Below are positions 53,436 to 62,917 of a stretch of 64,000 nt of DNA, one piece after another (within the stretch, counting starts at the first letter, position 1; each line of letters opens with the position of its first letter). The stretch spans positions 62,001-126,000 of the forward strand of contig NZ_NFKT01000003.1 of assembly GCF_002160525.1 (NCBI RefSeq). The letters run 5' to 3'. The translations under genes were made by a program, and so were the position numbers. The stretch is from Lachnoclostridium sp. An169. Lineage in GTDB: Bacteria > Bacillota > Clostridia > Lachnospirales > Lachnospiraceae. The notes under the pieces were generated by a model. The model was not told the origin of the DNA, searched no databases, and was given only the letters and a program-made list of their open reading frames with translations.

Positions 53436-54641
53436 CTACCTGTCATTTCCGCCCCAGACGATGGATTCGTATCGCTCCGGATCGGTGTCGCCCTCGGTGG
53501 AGAAGAGCAGGACTTTTGAGTTCTCATCCAGTCCCAGATGCTCTCTCAGCGGCGCATATTCCTCCATGGTCATGATGCAGGCGAGGGTGCCGAAAGGTGC
53601 TGCACCGGATTCTCCCGAGGTGACGGGCTGATCGCCTTTGACGGGAGCGGCGAGCATCCGCATGCCTCTTGCGGCAGCCCAGTCGGGGGTGGAGATAAAT
53701 GTATCCACATGATTTTTCAGAATATCCCAGGAAATGGTGTTGGGCTCCCCGCAGGCAAGTCCCGCCATGATTGTCACCATGTCCCCGTCCACGATGCGGA
53801 TCTCTCCGTCTCCGGCGCAGGCGCCTTTGTAGAGGCAGGCTGCAGCGGAAGCCTCGACGACAGCGACAACCGGAGGATTGTCCGGGTAGCGGTTTGCAAA
53901 ATATCCCTGGACAGCCCCTGCAAGAGATCCCACGCCCGCCTGGATGAATACATGGGTCGGGCGCTCGCATCCGTATTCGTGGAGCTGTTCATCCGCCTCC
54001 ATCGCCATGGTTCCGTATCCCTGCATGATCCAGGAGGGGATCTTCTCATACCCGTCCCATGCGGTGTCCTGCACCATGACGCCGTGCTCGGTTTTCTCCG
54101 CCATGGCGTTTGCCATGCGGACACATTCGTCATAGTTGTATTCCTCGATTGTGGCCTGGGCCCCTTCCGCCAGGATGTTGTTCAGTCTTGTCTGCGTACT
54201 TCCCTTGGGCATGAGGACGACGGCTTTCTGTCCCAGCCTGTTTGCTGCCCATGCCACGCCGCGTCCGTGGTTGCCGTCGGTGGCGGTAAAGAAGGTGGCC
54301 TGACCGAATTCCTTCCTTAATTCCTCTGAGGTCAGTACATTATAAGGAAGCTCGGAGACATCCCTGCCGGTCTGCTCGGCGATGTAGCGCGCCATGGCAA
54401 AGGAGCCGCCGAGAACCTTGAAGGCGTTCAGCCCGAAGCGGTAGGATTCGTCTTTGACGTAGACCGATCCGAGTCCGAGCCGCGCTGCCATGCGGTCAAG
54501 CTTTGCCAGAGGCGTGACGGAATACTGTGGAAAACTTTCATGGAAAGTCCGGGCTTTCCGGACTTCATCGAGTCCCATGATCTTCAGGTTCCGGTCATCC
54601 GTCTTTGGCATGTTGTTTACTGCCCATTTGATCGTTTCCAT
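53436..54641 (-). CDS. ygeX: Diaminopropionate ammonia-lyase
   Basis: A PLP enzyme (401 residues) splitting 2,3-diaminopropionate into pyruvate and two ammonia. The PLP lysine is Lys75 in NAFKVLGG, the glycine loop is in QAGVGSLAGA, and the TDGNHGRGVAW segment is typical of this tryptophan-synthase-beta-like fold. It closely matches YgeX in length and motifs. First gene of the leftward operon, separated from the regulator by 63 bases. Confidence 0.96.
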   Translation of the reverse strand: METIKWAVNNMPKTDDRNLKIMGLDEVRKARTFHESFPQYSVTPLAKLDRMAARLGLGSVYVKDESYRFGLNAFKVLGGSFAMARYIAEQTGRDVSELPYNVLTSEELRKEFGQATFFTATDGNHGRGVAWAANRLGQKAVVLMPKGSTQTRLNNILAEGAQATIEEYNYDECVRMANAMAEKTEHGVMVQDTAWDGYEKIPSWIMQGYGTMAMEADEQLHEYGCERPTHVFIQAGVGSLAGAVQGYFANRYPDNPPVVAVVEASAAACLYKGACAGDGEIRIVDGDMVTIMAGLACGEPNTISWDILKNHVDTFISTPDWAAARGMRMLAAPVKGDQPVTSGESGAAPFGTLACIMTMEEYAPLREHLGLDENSKVLLFSTEGDTDPERYESIVWGGNDR

Positions 54642-54657
54642 TGTGTGAAACCTCCTT

Positions 54658-54719
54658 AGAATATTAGAATATGTTATCTCTTATCCACAGAATATTGGAA
54701 TGTGTTATCCCTTATCCAT
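54658..54719 (-). repeat. 31-bp tandem duplication covering the regulator stop codon
   Basis: 54658-54688 and 54689-54719 agree at 27 of 31 positions. The right copy contains the last codons and TAA of the regulator gene, and the left copy repeats them as untranslated sequence before ygeX. Confidence 0.85.
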
Positions 54720-55349
54720 GTAGCTGTACAGTGTAAATTTCGATATGCCCAGCAGTGAGGATATCTTGTCGCCGGATTTTGTGATCAGGAATGCCCCGGC
54801 ATTGTTCAGATACTGCACAACAGCCACCTTGTCATCCTTGTTCATGAGCGCTACCGGTTTTCCCACCCTGGCGATGGCCTGTTCGATCAGCTGGTCGAGC
54901 AGTTCCGTGACGTTGTGGGTGATCGTCCTGGGAGCGTCCGTCTCCCGCTCCGACGGGTCAGCCGGCTCGGTATGGGTGAGATCGCGGAGGGCTGACTCCA
55001 CGGTGAGAAGCGCTGTAATGTCATAATTCAGGGAAAAGATATAGGCGATATTTCCGAGTTCGTCCCGGATGTACATGGTGCTGGATTTGAGAATACGCCC
55101 GTCCGCCGTCTTCGTGAGATAGGCAAGCCGGTCTCTGACTTTTGCGGGATCCGAGCGCAGCGTCTCCAGAACAATCCCGGAAGGGCCGTCCCCTGTATGG
55201 CGGTTGGACACTTCTCCGTTTTCAATGTAGACGATTGATTTGTCCAGATCCTTTCCGGAGAGGTCATGGATGACGACCTCGCAGGAAGGGCCGAACTGAA
55301 CGGCCAGTCCGTGGGCAAGCTGTTTCAGAAAATCAAGTTGCTGGTTCAT
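54705..55349 (-). CDS. YheO-like PAS/HTH transcriptional regulator
   Basis: A 214-residue regulator with an N-terminal YheO-type PAS-like domain (about 1-115, with SCEVVIHDL and GNIAYIF) and a C-terminal helix-turn-helix region (about 150-214, ending ISSLLGISKFTLYSYMDKG). I use the ATG at 55349. It lies between the leftward ygeX operon and the rightward ssnA operon, and two matching dyads sit in the intergenic region, so it is the likely local regulator of urate degradation, sensing a purine or amino-acid intermediate. Confidence 0.88.
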   Translation of the reverse strand: MNQQLDFLKQLAHGLAVQFGPSCEVVIHDLSGKDLDKSIVYIENGEVSNRHTGDGPSGIVLETLRSDPAKVRDRLAYLTKTADGRILKSSTMYIRDELGNIAYIFSLNYDITALLTVESALRDLTHTEPADPSERETDAPRTITHNVTELLDQLIEQAIARVGKPVALMNKDDKVAVVQYLNNAGAFLITKSGDKISSLLGISKFTLYSYMDKG

Positions 55350-55429
55350 TTTTTCACCGTCCTTCTGGTGCCTTCTGTGCGTTTCTGAACCCATCATAGC
55401 AATAAAGGAATAGAGAGTCAATAGTTTTT

Positions 55430-55464
55430 CTAAAAATTTTTTAGGCGATCTAAAAATAATTTAG
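55430..55464. promoter_or_regulatory. Two CTAAA-N5-TTTAG dyads, candidate operators
   Basis: CTAAAAATTTTTTAG (55430-55444) and CTAAAAATAATTTAG (55450-55464) share the same dyad and lie 20 bases apart centre to centre, about two helix turns, so a regulator could bind both on one face. They sit between the divergent operons, just upstream of the ssnA promoter. Confidence 0.7.
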
Positions 55465-55471
55465 AATCTTG

Positions 55472-55500
55472 TTGCATTTATATATATTTAATGGTATTCT
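55472..55500 (+). promoter_or_regulatory. Promoter of the ssnA operon
   Basis: TTGCAT (55472-55477), 17-base spacer, TATTCT (55495-55500), 8 bases after the second dyad. Confidence 0.6.
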
Positions 55501-55586
55501 ATAGGAAATAAACAGTGCAGATGTGCGAAATGCACAGAGTAAAACCGCGGCGTGTGGAAAAAATATCTAAAAAAGGAGAAATGACC

Positions 55587-56921
55587 ATGTTGATTTTGGG
55601 TAACGGAAGAGTGATAACAAGAGACCCGGCGAATTCTTATCTGGAGAACGGGGCAGTTGCCATTGCAGGTGAGAAGATCTGCCGGGTGGGCGGGGATGAA
55701 GAGCTTCGCCGGGAGTACCCGCAGGCAGAGTACATCGACGCGGAAGGCGGACTGATTATGCCGGCGTTTATTAATGTCCATGAACATATTTACAGCGCTT
55801 TTGCCCGCGGCCTGTCCGTGAAAGGCTACAATCCGAAAGGGTTCCTTGATATCCTGGACGGAATGTGGTGGACCATCGACCGGAACCTGACCCTTCACGA
55901 TACATATTTAAGCGCCATGGCGACTTACATCGACAGTATTAAGAACGGCGTCACTACCGTGTTCGACCACCACGCAAGCTTCGGGTCCATCCGGGGCTCG
56001 CTGTTCGAGATCGAGAAAGCGGCGAAGAAGACGGGAGTGAGATCCTGCCTCTGCTATGAGATCTCCGACCGGGACGGCATGGACAAGGCAAGGGAGTCTG
56101 TGATGGAGAATGCGGAGTTCATCCGCCATGCACAGAAAGATGACACCGGGATGATCGCGGGCATGATGGGAATGCACGCCCAGTTCACGATCTCGGATGA
56201 GACCATGGAACTGGCGGCAGCGAACAAGCCGGAGGGCGTAGGCTACCACATCCACGTGGCGGAGGGGATCGAGGACCTGCACCACTGTCTGAAGCACTAC
56301 GGCAAACGGATCGTGGACCGGCTCATGGATCACGGCATCCTGGGGGAGAAGACCCTGCTCGGACACTGCATCTACATCAATCCCCACGAGATGGACCTGA
56401 TCAAAGAGACGGATACCATGGTGGTGCACAATCCGGAGTCCAATATGGGAAATGCATGCGGATGTCCGCCGACGATGGAACTGGTCCACCGGGGCATCCT
56501 GACCGGCCTGGGGACAGACGGATACACCCATGATATGATGGAATCCTTCAAAGTCGCCAATGTGCTGCACAAACATCATCTCTGCGATCCCAATGCAGCA
56601 TGGTCCGAGGTGCCGAAGATGCTCTTTGAGAACAATGCAAAGATTGCCGGACGGTATTTTGACCGGGAGCTGGGGGTACTTAAGGAAGGCGCGTCAGGGG
56701 ATGTGATTATTGTAGATTATGATCCGCTTACCCCCATGAACGCGGGCAATATAAACGGACACCTGGTGTTCGGAGTGACCGGCCATGATGTGGTGACTAC
56801 GGTGGCGGCAGGAAAGGTCCTTATGAAGAACCGGAGGCTGACAGAGATCGATGAGGAAAAGGTAATGGCGGACTGCAGGCAGGCAGCGGCGGAGCTGGCG
56901 GAACGGATCAACAGCCGGTAG
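55587..56921 (+). CDS. ssnA: SsnA-type aminohydrolase
   Basis: An amidohydrolase (444 residues) of the SsnA group linked to purine/selenium metabolism. The metal motif is NVHEHIY with His65 and His67; HIHVAEG, LGHCIY and GLGTDGYTHD provide the other ligands. It is expected to deaminate or open an intermediate of the xanthine/urate ring. ATG 55587 is 8 bases from AAAGGAG; ATG 55581 is too close to that site. Confidence 0.93.
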   Translation: MLILGNGRVITRDPANSYLENGAVAIAGEKICRVGGDEELRREYPQAEYIDAEGGLIMPAFINVHEHIYSAFARGLSVKGYNPKGFLDILDGMWWTIDRNLTLHDTYLSAMATYIDSIKNGVTTVFDHHASFGSIRGSLFEIEKAAKKTGVRSCLCYEISDRDGMDKARESVMENAEFIRHAQKDDTGMIAGMMGMHAQFTISDETMELAAANKPEGVGYHIHVAEGIEDLHHCLKHYGKRIVDRLMDHGILGEKTLLGHCIYINPHEMDLIKETDTMVVHNPESNMGNACGCPPTMELVHRGILTGLGTDGYTHDMMESFKVANVLHKHHLCDPNAAWSEVPKMLFENNAKIAGRYFDRELGVLKEGASGDVIIVDYDPLTPMNAGNINGHLVFGVTGHDVVTTVAAGKVLMKNRRLTEIDEEKVMADCRQAAAELAERINSR

Positions 56922-56983
56922 GAGAGAGCAGGAAGAGAACCGGCGGCAGGCGGTTCCTAAAATAAGAAAGGATATACAGAAAA

Positions 56984-58414
56984 ATGAGCGACAAGAAGGC
57001 GGTAAAAAGTAATTCAGAGTTATTTAAATGGGATGGGAATCCATCTGTGGGGCAGATCCTCCCCCTGGCGGCGCAGCATGTGCTTGCAGCCGTTGTAGGA
57101 TGTGTAACTCCGGCAATCCTGGTGGCGAACGCGGCGAACAATGCCGGCGGTAATGTAAATATGGGACTGCTCATCCAGGTGTCCCTGGTATTTGCGGCTC
57201 TCTCCACGCTCCTGCAGCTCTACGCACAGAAGATCCGGTTGGGATCCGGGCTGCCGGTTATCATCGGAGTCAGCTTCGCCTATGTGCCTACGATGACGGC
57301 GATTGCCGCACAGGCAAAGAATGTGGATACGATCTTCGGAGCCATGATCATCGGCGGCGTTGTGGCGATCCTGGTGGGGCTCTTTATCCGCCAGATCAGG
57401 AGAGTGTTCCCGCCCCTTGTAATCGGGACGGTGATTCTGGCGATCGGACTTTCCCTCTACAGCACGGCGGTCAACTACATGGCGGGAAATTCTTCCAATA
57501 CCTACGAGCTGATCGTAGAGCAGCAGGGAAAAACGGAAGCGCTTGTATACGGATCCTGGCAGAACTGGTTCGTGGCATTTGTCACGCTGATGATTGTAGT
57601 GCTGCTCAATCACTATGGAAAGGGGCTGTTCAAGCTTGCCTCCATCCTGATCGGGCTGATCTGCGGCTATGTGGTGGCGCTGCTGTTCGGCATGGTGGAT
57701 TTCTCCGCGCTTTCCAGTTCGGGATGGTTCCAGGTTCCCATGCCCCTGGCGTTCGGCATCCGTTTTGATATCTCGGCGATCCTGCCTCTGGCGATTCTGT
57801 TTCTGGTCAACTCGATCCAGGCGATGGGAGATTTCTCCGCGACGACCAGCGGAGGCATGGACCGGCTGCCCACGGACGATGAGCTCAACGGAGGAATCAT
57901 CGGCTATGGAGTCAGCAATATCATCGGCGCATTTTTCGGATGTCCTCCTACGGCCACATACAGCCAGAACGTGGGTATCGTGGGCTCCACAAAAGTGATT
58001 GCCAGAAAAGTGTTTACCGTGGCGGCGGCAATTCTGCTGATCGCGGGCCTGATCCCGAAGTTCTCCGCACTGCTGCGGACGATTCCCCAGTGCGTGCTGG
58101 GAGGAGCGGTGGCGTCGGTGTTCGCATCCATCGCAATGACCGGCATCAAGCTTCTTGTGACGGAGAAACTGACTTACCGCAATACGACCGTGGCAGGACT
58201 TGCAATCGCCATCGGTATGGGCGTCTCCCTGAATGACGGCTGCCTGAACCAGATGTCGGAGAGCATCCACGGAGCGCTGAATCTGAGCATGAGCCTGGAA
58301 AGCTTCCAGTCCATCATCAACAATACATTTGCCTCTTCTCCGGTTGTACTGGCTACCATCTTCGCGGTGTTCCTGAATCTGATCCTGCCCAAAGACAGGC
58401 CGGGAGCCGAGTAA
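56984..58414 (+). CDS. NCS2-family purine (uracil/xanthine/urate) permease
   Basis: A 476-residue nucleobase:cation symporter-2 carrier with about 14 hydrophobic helices. The NCS2 segments GDFSATTSGG and TYSQNVGIVGST are present. It imports a purine base, probably xanthine or urate given its operon partners. Specificity is not certain from sequence. The short hairpin at about 56937-56957 precedes it. Confidence 0.93.
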   Translation: MSDKKAVKSNSELFKWDGNPSVGQILPLAAQHVLAAVVGCVTPAILVANAANNAGGNVNMGLLIQVSLVFAALSTLLQLYAQKIRLGSGLPVIIGVSFAYVPTMTAIAAQAKNVDTIFGAMIIGGVVAILVGLFIRQIRRVFPPLVIGTVILAIGLSLYSTAVNYMAGNSSNTYELIVEQQGKTEALVYGSWQNWFVAFVTLMIVVLLNHYGKGLFKLASILIGLICGYVVALLFGMVDFSALSSSGWFQVPMPLAFGIRFDISAILPLAILFLVNSIQAMGDFSATTSGGMDRLPTDDELNGGIIGYGVSNIIGAFFGCPPTATYSQNVGIVGSTKVIARKVFTVAAAILLIAGLIPKFSALLRTIPQCVLGGAVASVFASIAMTGIKLLVTEKLTYRNTTVAGLAIAIGMGVSLNDGCLNQMSESIHGALNLSMSLESFQSIINNTFASSPVVLATIFAVFLNLILPKDRPGAE

Positions 58415-58509
58415 GAGAGAAAAGTAAGAGAGAAAAGTACGGGGGAGCCGGCAGTTTCCGGAACAGTCCGGGATCGGCGGCATGGCAGGAAAATGAGGAG
58501 GATACAGAC

Positions 58510-61503
58510 ATGAGTGATATTATGAGGCCAATGGCGTTTGAACAGCTCCTGAACTGGATGCTGACAGAGAAGAGGGAGAGCGGAACCGTGTTCGGCGAGC
58601 ACCATCCCTACCGTGCAGATGAAAAATACAGCAGGACAATTTTCGGGCGTCCTCTGGAGACTCCGGCAGGTCCGGCGGCGGGTCCGCACACCCAGCTCGC
58701 CCAGAATATTGTGGCGGCATATTATACGGGGAGCCGGTTCTTCGAGCTGAAGACCGTTCAGATCATGGACGGGGCGGAGCTCTCAGCCTGTGTGAACAAG
58801 CCGTGTATCAAGGCGGACGATGAGTGTTATAACTGCGAGTGGTCCACGGAGCTCTATGTTCCCCAGGCTATGGAGGAGTACATCAAGGCGTGGTTCCTGT
58901 GCAAGGTGGCGGCAAAGGAGTTCGGGCTGGGGAGCATGGACGGTTTCCAGTTCAACATCAGCGTGGGATACGACCTGGCGGGGATTCAGTCGGAGAAGAT
59001 CGATACATTCCTCAATACCATGAAACACGCGCAGGATTCGGAGATATTCCGGTTCTGCAGGACATACCTTCTGGAACACACAGATCTCTTTGCACATGTG
59101 ACGAAGGAAGATATCGAGAGTATTTCCGGCGATATCTGCAACTCGGTAACCATCTCCACCCTGCACGGATGTCCGCCGCAGGAGATCGAGCGCATCGCCA
59201 TGTATCTGATCACGGAGAAAGGATTCCACACGTTTATCAAGTGCAATCCGACCCTGCTCGGATATGAGTACGCGAGAAAGACAATGGATGACATGGGGTA
59301 TGACTATGTGGCGTTCGGAGATTTTCATTTCCGGGACGACCTGCAGTACGAGGACGCCGTGCCTATGCTGAGGAGGCTGATGAAGGTCTGTGAGGAGAGA
59401 AATCTGGAGTTCGGCGTAAAGATTACGAATACCTTCCCCGTGGATGTAAAGCAGAATGAACTTCCCAGCGAGGAGATGTACATGTCGGGCAAATCCCTGT
59501 ATCCCCTCTCTATCTCCGTGGCTGCAAAACTGGCGGAAGACTTTGACGGGAAACTGCGGATCTCCTACTCGGGCGGCGCTGACTTCTACAATATTAAGAA
59601 GATCGTGGATGCGGGAATCTGGCCGGTAACGGTGGCGACGACTCTCCTGAAGCCGGGCGGATATGACAGAATGAATCAGATGGCAGTGCTCCTGGAACAG
59701 GAGAACGCGGTGTTTGAGGGAGTGGATGCCCCGGCGGTCCGGGCGCTGGCGGAGGAGGCGAAGAAAGATCCGCACCACGTAAAGGCGGTGAAGCCGCTTC
59801 CCTCGAGGAAGATGAAAAAGCAGGTTCCCCTTCTGGACTGCTTCGTGGCGCCCTGTAAGGAAGGGTGTCCCATCCATCAGGACATCACAGCCTACCTGCA
59901 GCTTGTGAACGCGGGGAAATACGAGGAAGCCCTTGAGGTTATCACAGAGAAGAATCCGCTTCCCTTTATCACCGGGACGATCTGCTCCCACGCATGTATG
60001 GGAAAATGTACCAGGAATTTCTATGAGGATCCGGTCCACATCCGCGGCATGAAGCTGATCGCTGCGGAGAACGGTTACGATGCGCTTATGGAGAAGATCA
60101 CGGCCCCGGCAGTGACCCGCAGAGGGAAGGCGGCAGTGGTCGGCGGCGGTCCGGCGGGAATGGCGGCAGCCTTTTTCCTGAGAAGGGCGGGCATGGAGGT
60201 GACGCTCTTTGAGAAGACAGACGCCCTGGGAGGCGTGGTGCGCCACGTGATCCCCGGTTTCCGTATCCCGGACAGCGCCATTGAGAAAGACGCGGCTCTT
60301 CTGGAGAAGATGGGTGTGAATATCTGCCTGAACACAGAGATCACAGATCTCGCCATGCTCCGCAACGCGGATTACACGGCGGTGATCGTGGCGGCAGGAG
60401 CGTCGGAACCGGGCGTACTTAAACTGGAGAAAGGCGAGCCGGTCAACGCCCTGAAGTTCCTGGCAGATTTCAAGGCGCATGACGGCAATCTTGATATCGG
60501 GAAAAATGTGGTCGTCATCGGCGGAGGAAATACCGCCATGGATACCGCAAGGGCGGCGAAGCGCACAAAGGGCGTGGAGCATGCGTATCTTGTATACAGA
60601 CGGACAAAGAGGTATATGCCGGCGGATGAGGAAGAACTGGTTATGGCCGTGGAGGACGGCGTGGAATTCATGGAACTGCTCTCCCCGGTGAAGCTGGAGG
60701 ACGGCGGGCTGCTCTGCGACGTGATGAAACTGGGCGATATTGACGCCTCCGGAAGGAGAGGCGTGGTTCCCACCGGCGAGACAAGGAAGGTTCCCGCGGA
60801 TACAGTCATCGCGGCAGTTGGCGAGCGGGTTCCCACCGCATTCTATGAGGCGAACGGGATCGCAGTCAGCGACCGGGGAAGAGCGATCGTAAACGGGGAA
60901 ACCTGCGAGAGCAGTATCCCGGGCGTCTACGTGATCGGAGACGGCCTTGGCGGACCGGCCACTGTGGTGGAGGGAATCCGGGACGGCCTGAAAGCTGCGG
61001 AAGCAGTGGCAGGAGAAAAGCTGGTCAGAGAGATTGCTTCACATACCGATGAAAAAGCGGTGTATAATAAGAGAGGCATACTTTCCGATGCGGCAGAAGA
61101 CGCGCAGGAGAGCAGCCGGTGCCTGGGATGTTCGGGCATCTGTGAGAACTGCGTGGAGGTCTGCCCGAACCGGGCGAACATTTCCATCCGGGTTCCGGGC
61201 ATGGAGAAGCACCAGATCATCCATGTGGACTACATGTGCAACGAGTGCGGCAACTGCCGGAGCTTCTGTCCCTATGACAGCGCTCCGTATCTGGATAAAT
61301 TCACCCTCTTTGCAGATGAGAAAGACATGGATGACAGCAGAAATCAGGGATTCGCGGTACTGGACGCAGAACAGGTGAAATGCAGGGTGCGCTTCTTCGG
61401 AGAGACGACCGTGTGGACAAAAGGTGAGGAGACCGGGATTCCGGAGGGACTTCAGAGACTCATGGAGACAGTGTGCAGAGATTATCCGTATCTGCTGAGA
61501 TGA
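58510..61503 (+). CDS. ygfK: YgfK-type iron-sulfur flavoprotein (purine/selenium cluster oxidoreductase)
   Basis: A 997-residue fusion. The N-terminal 440 residues resemble a dihydroorotate dehydrogenase-like barrel (ETPAGPAAGPHTQLAQN, TVATTLLKPGG). Then a GltD-like part has a Cys-rich lead (Cys444, CKEGCP), the FAD loop VVGGGPAGM at about 543-551 and the NAD(P)H loop VIGGGNTAMD near 669-679. The C-terminus has two ferredoxin cysteine sets beginning at Cys871 (CLGCSGICENC) and Cys910 (CNECGNCRSFCP). It probably reduces a purine-derived intermediate with NAD(P)H; often called putative selenate reductase subunit. Urate ring reduction is a likely role. Confidence 0.94.
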   Translation: MSDIMRPMAFEQLLNWMLTEKRESGTVFGEHHPYRADEKYSRTIFGRPLETPAGPAAGPHTQLAQNIVAAYYTGSRFFELKTVQIMDGAELSACVNKPCIKADDECYNCEWSTELYVPQAMEEYIKAWFLCKVAAKEFGLGSMDGFQFNISVGYDLAGIQSEKIDTFLNTMKHAQDSEIFRFCRTYLLEHTDLFAHVTKEDIESISGDICNSVTISTLHGCPPQEIERIAMYLITEKGFHTFIKCNPTLLGYEYARKTMDDMGYDYVAFGDFHFRDDLQYEDAVPMLRRLMKVCEERNLEFGVKITNTFPVDVKQNELPSEEMYMSGKSLYPLSISVAAKLAEDFDGKLRISYSGGADFYNIKKIVDAGIWPVTVATTLLKPGGYDRMNQMAVLLEQENAVFEGVDAPAVRALAEEAKKDPHHVKAVKPLPSRKMKKQVPLLDCFVAPCKEGCPIHQDITAYLQLVNAGKYEEALEVITEKNPLPFITGTICSHACMGKCTRNFYEDPVHIRGMKLIAAENGYDALMEKITAPAVTRRGKAAVVGGGPAGMAAAFFLRRAGMEVTLFEKTDALGGVVRHVIPGFRIPDSAIEKDAALLEKMGVNICLNTEITDLAMLRNADYTAVIVAAGASEPGVLKLEKGEPVNALKFLADFKAHDGNLDIGKNVVVIGGGNTAMDTARAAKRTKGVEHAYLVYRRTKRYMPADEEELVMAVEDGVEFMELLSPVKLEDGGLLCDVMKLGDIDASGRRGVVPTGETRKVPADTVIAAVGERVPTAFYEANGIAVSDRGRAIVNGETCESSIPGVYVIGDGLGGPATVVEGIRDGLKAAEAVAGEKLVREIASHTDEKAVYNKRGILSDAAEDAQESSRCLGCSGICENCVEVCPNRANISIRVPGMEKHQIIHVDYMCNECGNCRSFCPYDSAPYLDKFTLFADEKDMDDSRNQGFAVLDAEQVKCRVRFFGETTVWTKGEETGIPEGLQRLMETVCRDYPYLLR

Positions 61504-61534
61504 TTCCGGCAGATACAGAAAGAAGGGAACAGCG

Positions 61535-62905
61535 ATGAAACGGTTATTCAAAGGCGGAACAGTAGTAAGCGGCGACGGGATGAGAAAACTGGATCTTCTG
61601 GTAAAAGGGGAAAAGATTCTGGCATCCGGAGAGGATCTGTCCTTTCAGGACGCGGAGATTGTGGATGTGACGGGGAAACTTCTGTTTCCGGGATTTATCG
61701 ACGCCCATACCCATATGGCTCTCGAGGTGAGCGGCACGGTTACGGCGGATGGATTCGATACGGGGACAAAGGCGGAACTGGCAGGAGGTACTACCTGCAT
61801 CATCGATTTCGCCACTCAGTATAAGGGAGAGACACTGGCGCAGGCACTGGAGAACTGGCACAGGAAGGCAGACGGCGAGTCGTCCTGCGATTATGCTTTT
61901 CACCTGGCGCTGTCGGAGTGGAACGATGAGATCAGCCGGGAGCTGGAGCGGGTGGTACGAGAAGAGATCTCTTCTTTCAAACTGTATATGACATATGACA
62001 ACCGGGTGGACGACGAGACCATGTACGAAGTGCTTTCCAGATTAAAGGAGCTGGGAGCCATCGCCGGAGTCCACTGTGAGAACCACGGGATTATCAGCGC
62101 CAGGCTCAAAGAGGTGCTAAAAAACAAAGGGGACAGAAAAGATGTGTCCGACTATCCGTGGACCCGCCCGAAGGAGGCGGAAGCCGAGGCGGTCGGCAGG
62201 CTTCTGAAGATCGCCAGATGCGTGGATACCCCGGTGATCGTCGTACACCTGAGCACGGCGGCGGGATACCGGGAGATCCTGCGGGCAAGAGAGGCGGGAC
62301 AGACCGTCTACGTGGAGACCTGCCCCCAGTATCTTCTCATGGATGAGAGCAGGTATTCCCTTCCGGCAGAGGAGGCAAGGCTCTATATGATCGCCCCGCC
62401 CCTGCGGAAGAAAAAGAACCAGGAAATCCTCTGGCAGGCACTCAGAGAAGGAAGGATCCAGACCATCAGCACGGATCACTGCAGCTTTACAAAGGAGCAG
62501 AAGGACGCAGGCGCGCAGGACTTTTCCAGGACGCCGTGCGGCATGCCGGGAGCCCAGGAGAGACCGGCTCTGATCTGGCACTTCGGCGTAGGGGAAGGAC
62601 GGATCACACCGGAACAGATGTGCATATATCTGTCGGAAAATCCCGCCAAGCTCTACAGGCTCTACCCCTGGAAAGGAGCCCTGATCCCCGGAAGCGACGC
62701 GGACATCGTCGTGTGGGATCCCGAAGCCGAGTGGACCATGACAGCGGACTCCATGCAGTCTGCGGCAGGGTACTGCCCCATGGAGGGCACGCAGATCCGC
62801 GGGAGGGCGGAGCAGGTCTACCTGAGAGGAGAGCTTGTGGCAGAGAACGGAAAGGTTCTGGTGGAAAAGACAGGACGCTATGTCAGACATGGCGCCGGCG
62901 AGTAG
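61535..62905 (+). CDS. hyuA: Hydantoinase/dihydropyrimidinase-family cyclic amidohydrolase
   Basis: A 456-residue enzyme opening cyclic ureides. DAHTH gives metal ligands His58 and His60, and the carboxylated lysine is Lys149 in SSFKLYM. The C-terminal end of the active site has STDHCSFT with its Asp. It should open the hydantoin-like or dihydropurine ring made from xanthine/urate by YgfK. The start is 31 bases after the ygfK stop, with AGAAGGGAA upstream. Confidence 0.92.
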   Translation: MKRLFKGGTVVSGDGMRKLDLLVKGEKILASGEDLSFQDAEIVDVTGKLLFPGFIDAHTHMALEVSGTVTADGFDTGTKAELAGGTTCIIDFATQYKGETLAQALENWHRKADGESSCDYAFHLALSEWNDEISRELERVVREEISSFKLYMTYDNRVDDETMYEVLSRLKELGAIAGVHCENHGIISARLKEVLKNKGDRKDVSDYPWTRPKEAEAEAVGRLLKIARCVDTPVIVVHLSTAAGYREILRAREAGQTVYVETCPQYLLMDESRYSLPAEEARLYMIAPPLRKKKNQEILWQALREGRIQTISTDHCSFTKEQKDAGAQDFSRTPCGMPGAQERPALIWHFGVGEGRITPEQMCIYLSENPAKLYRLYPWKGALIPGSDADIVVWDPEAEWTMTADSMQSAAGYCPMEGTQIRGRAEQVYLRGELVAENGKVLVEKTGRYVRHGAGE

Positions 62906-62917
62906 AGGGCGGCGGCC

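Noticed and set aside
58783..60582. 599-codon open frame on the minus strand
   Set aside because: Antisense to ygfK; same shadow effect, as are the long frames at 52061-53323 (plus) and 57020-58483 (minus).
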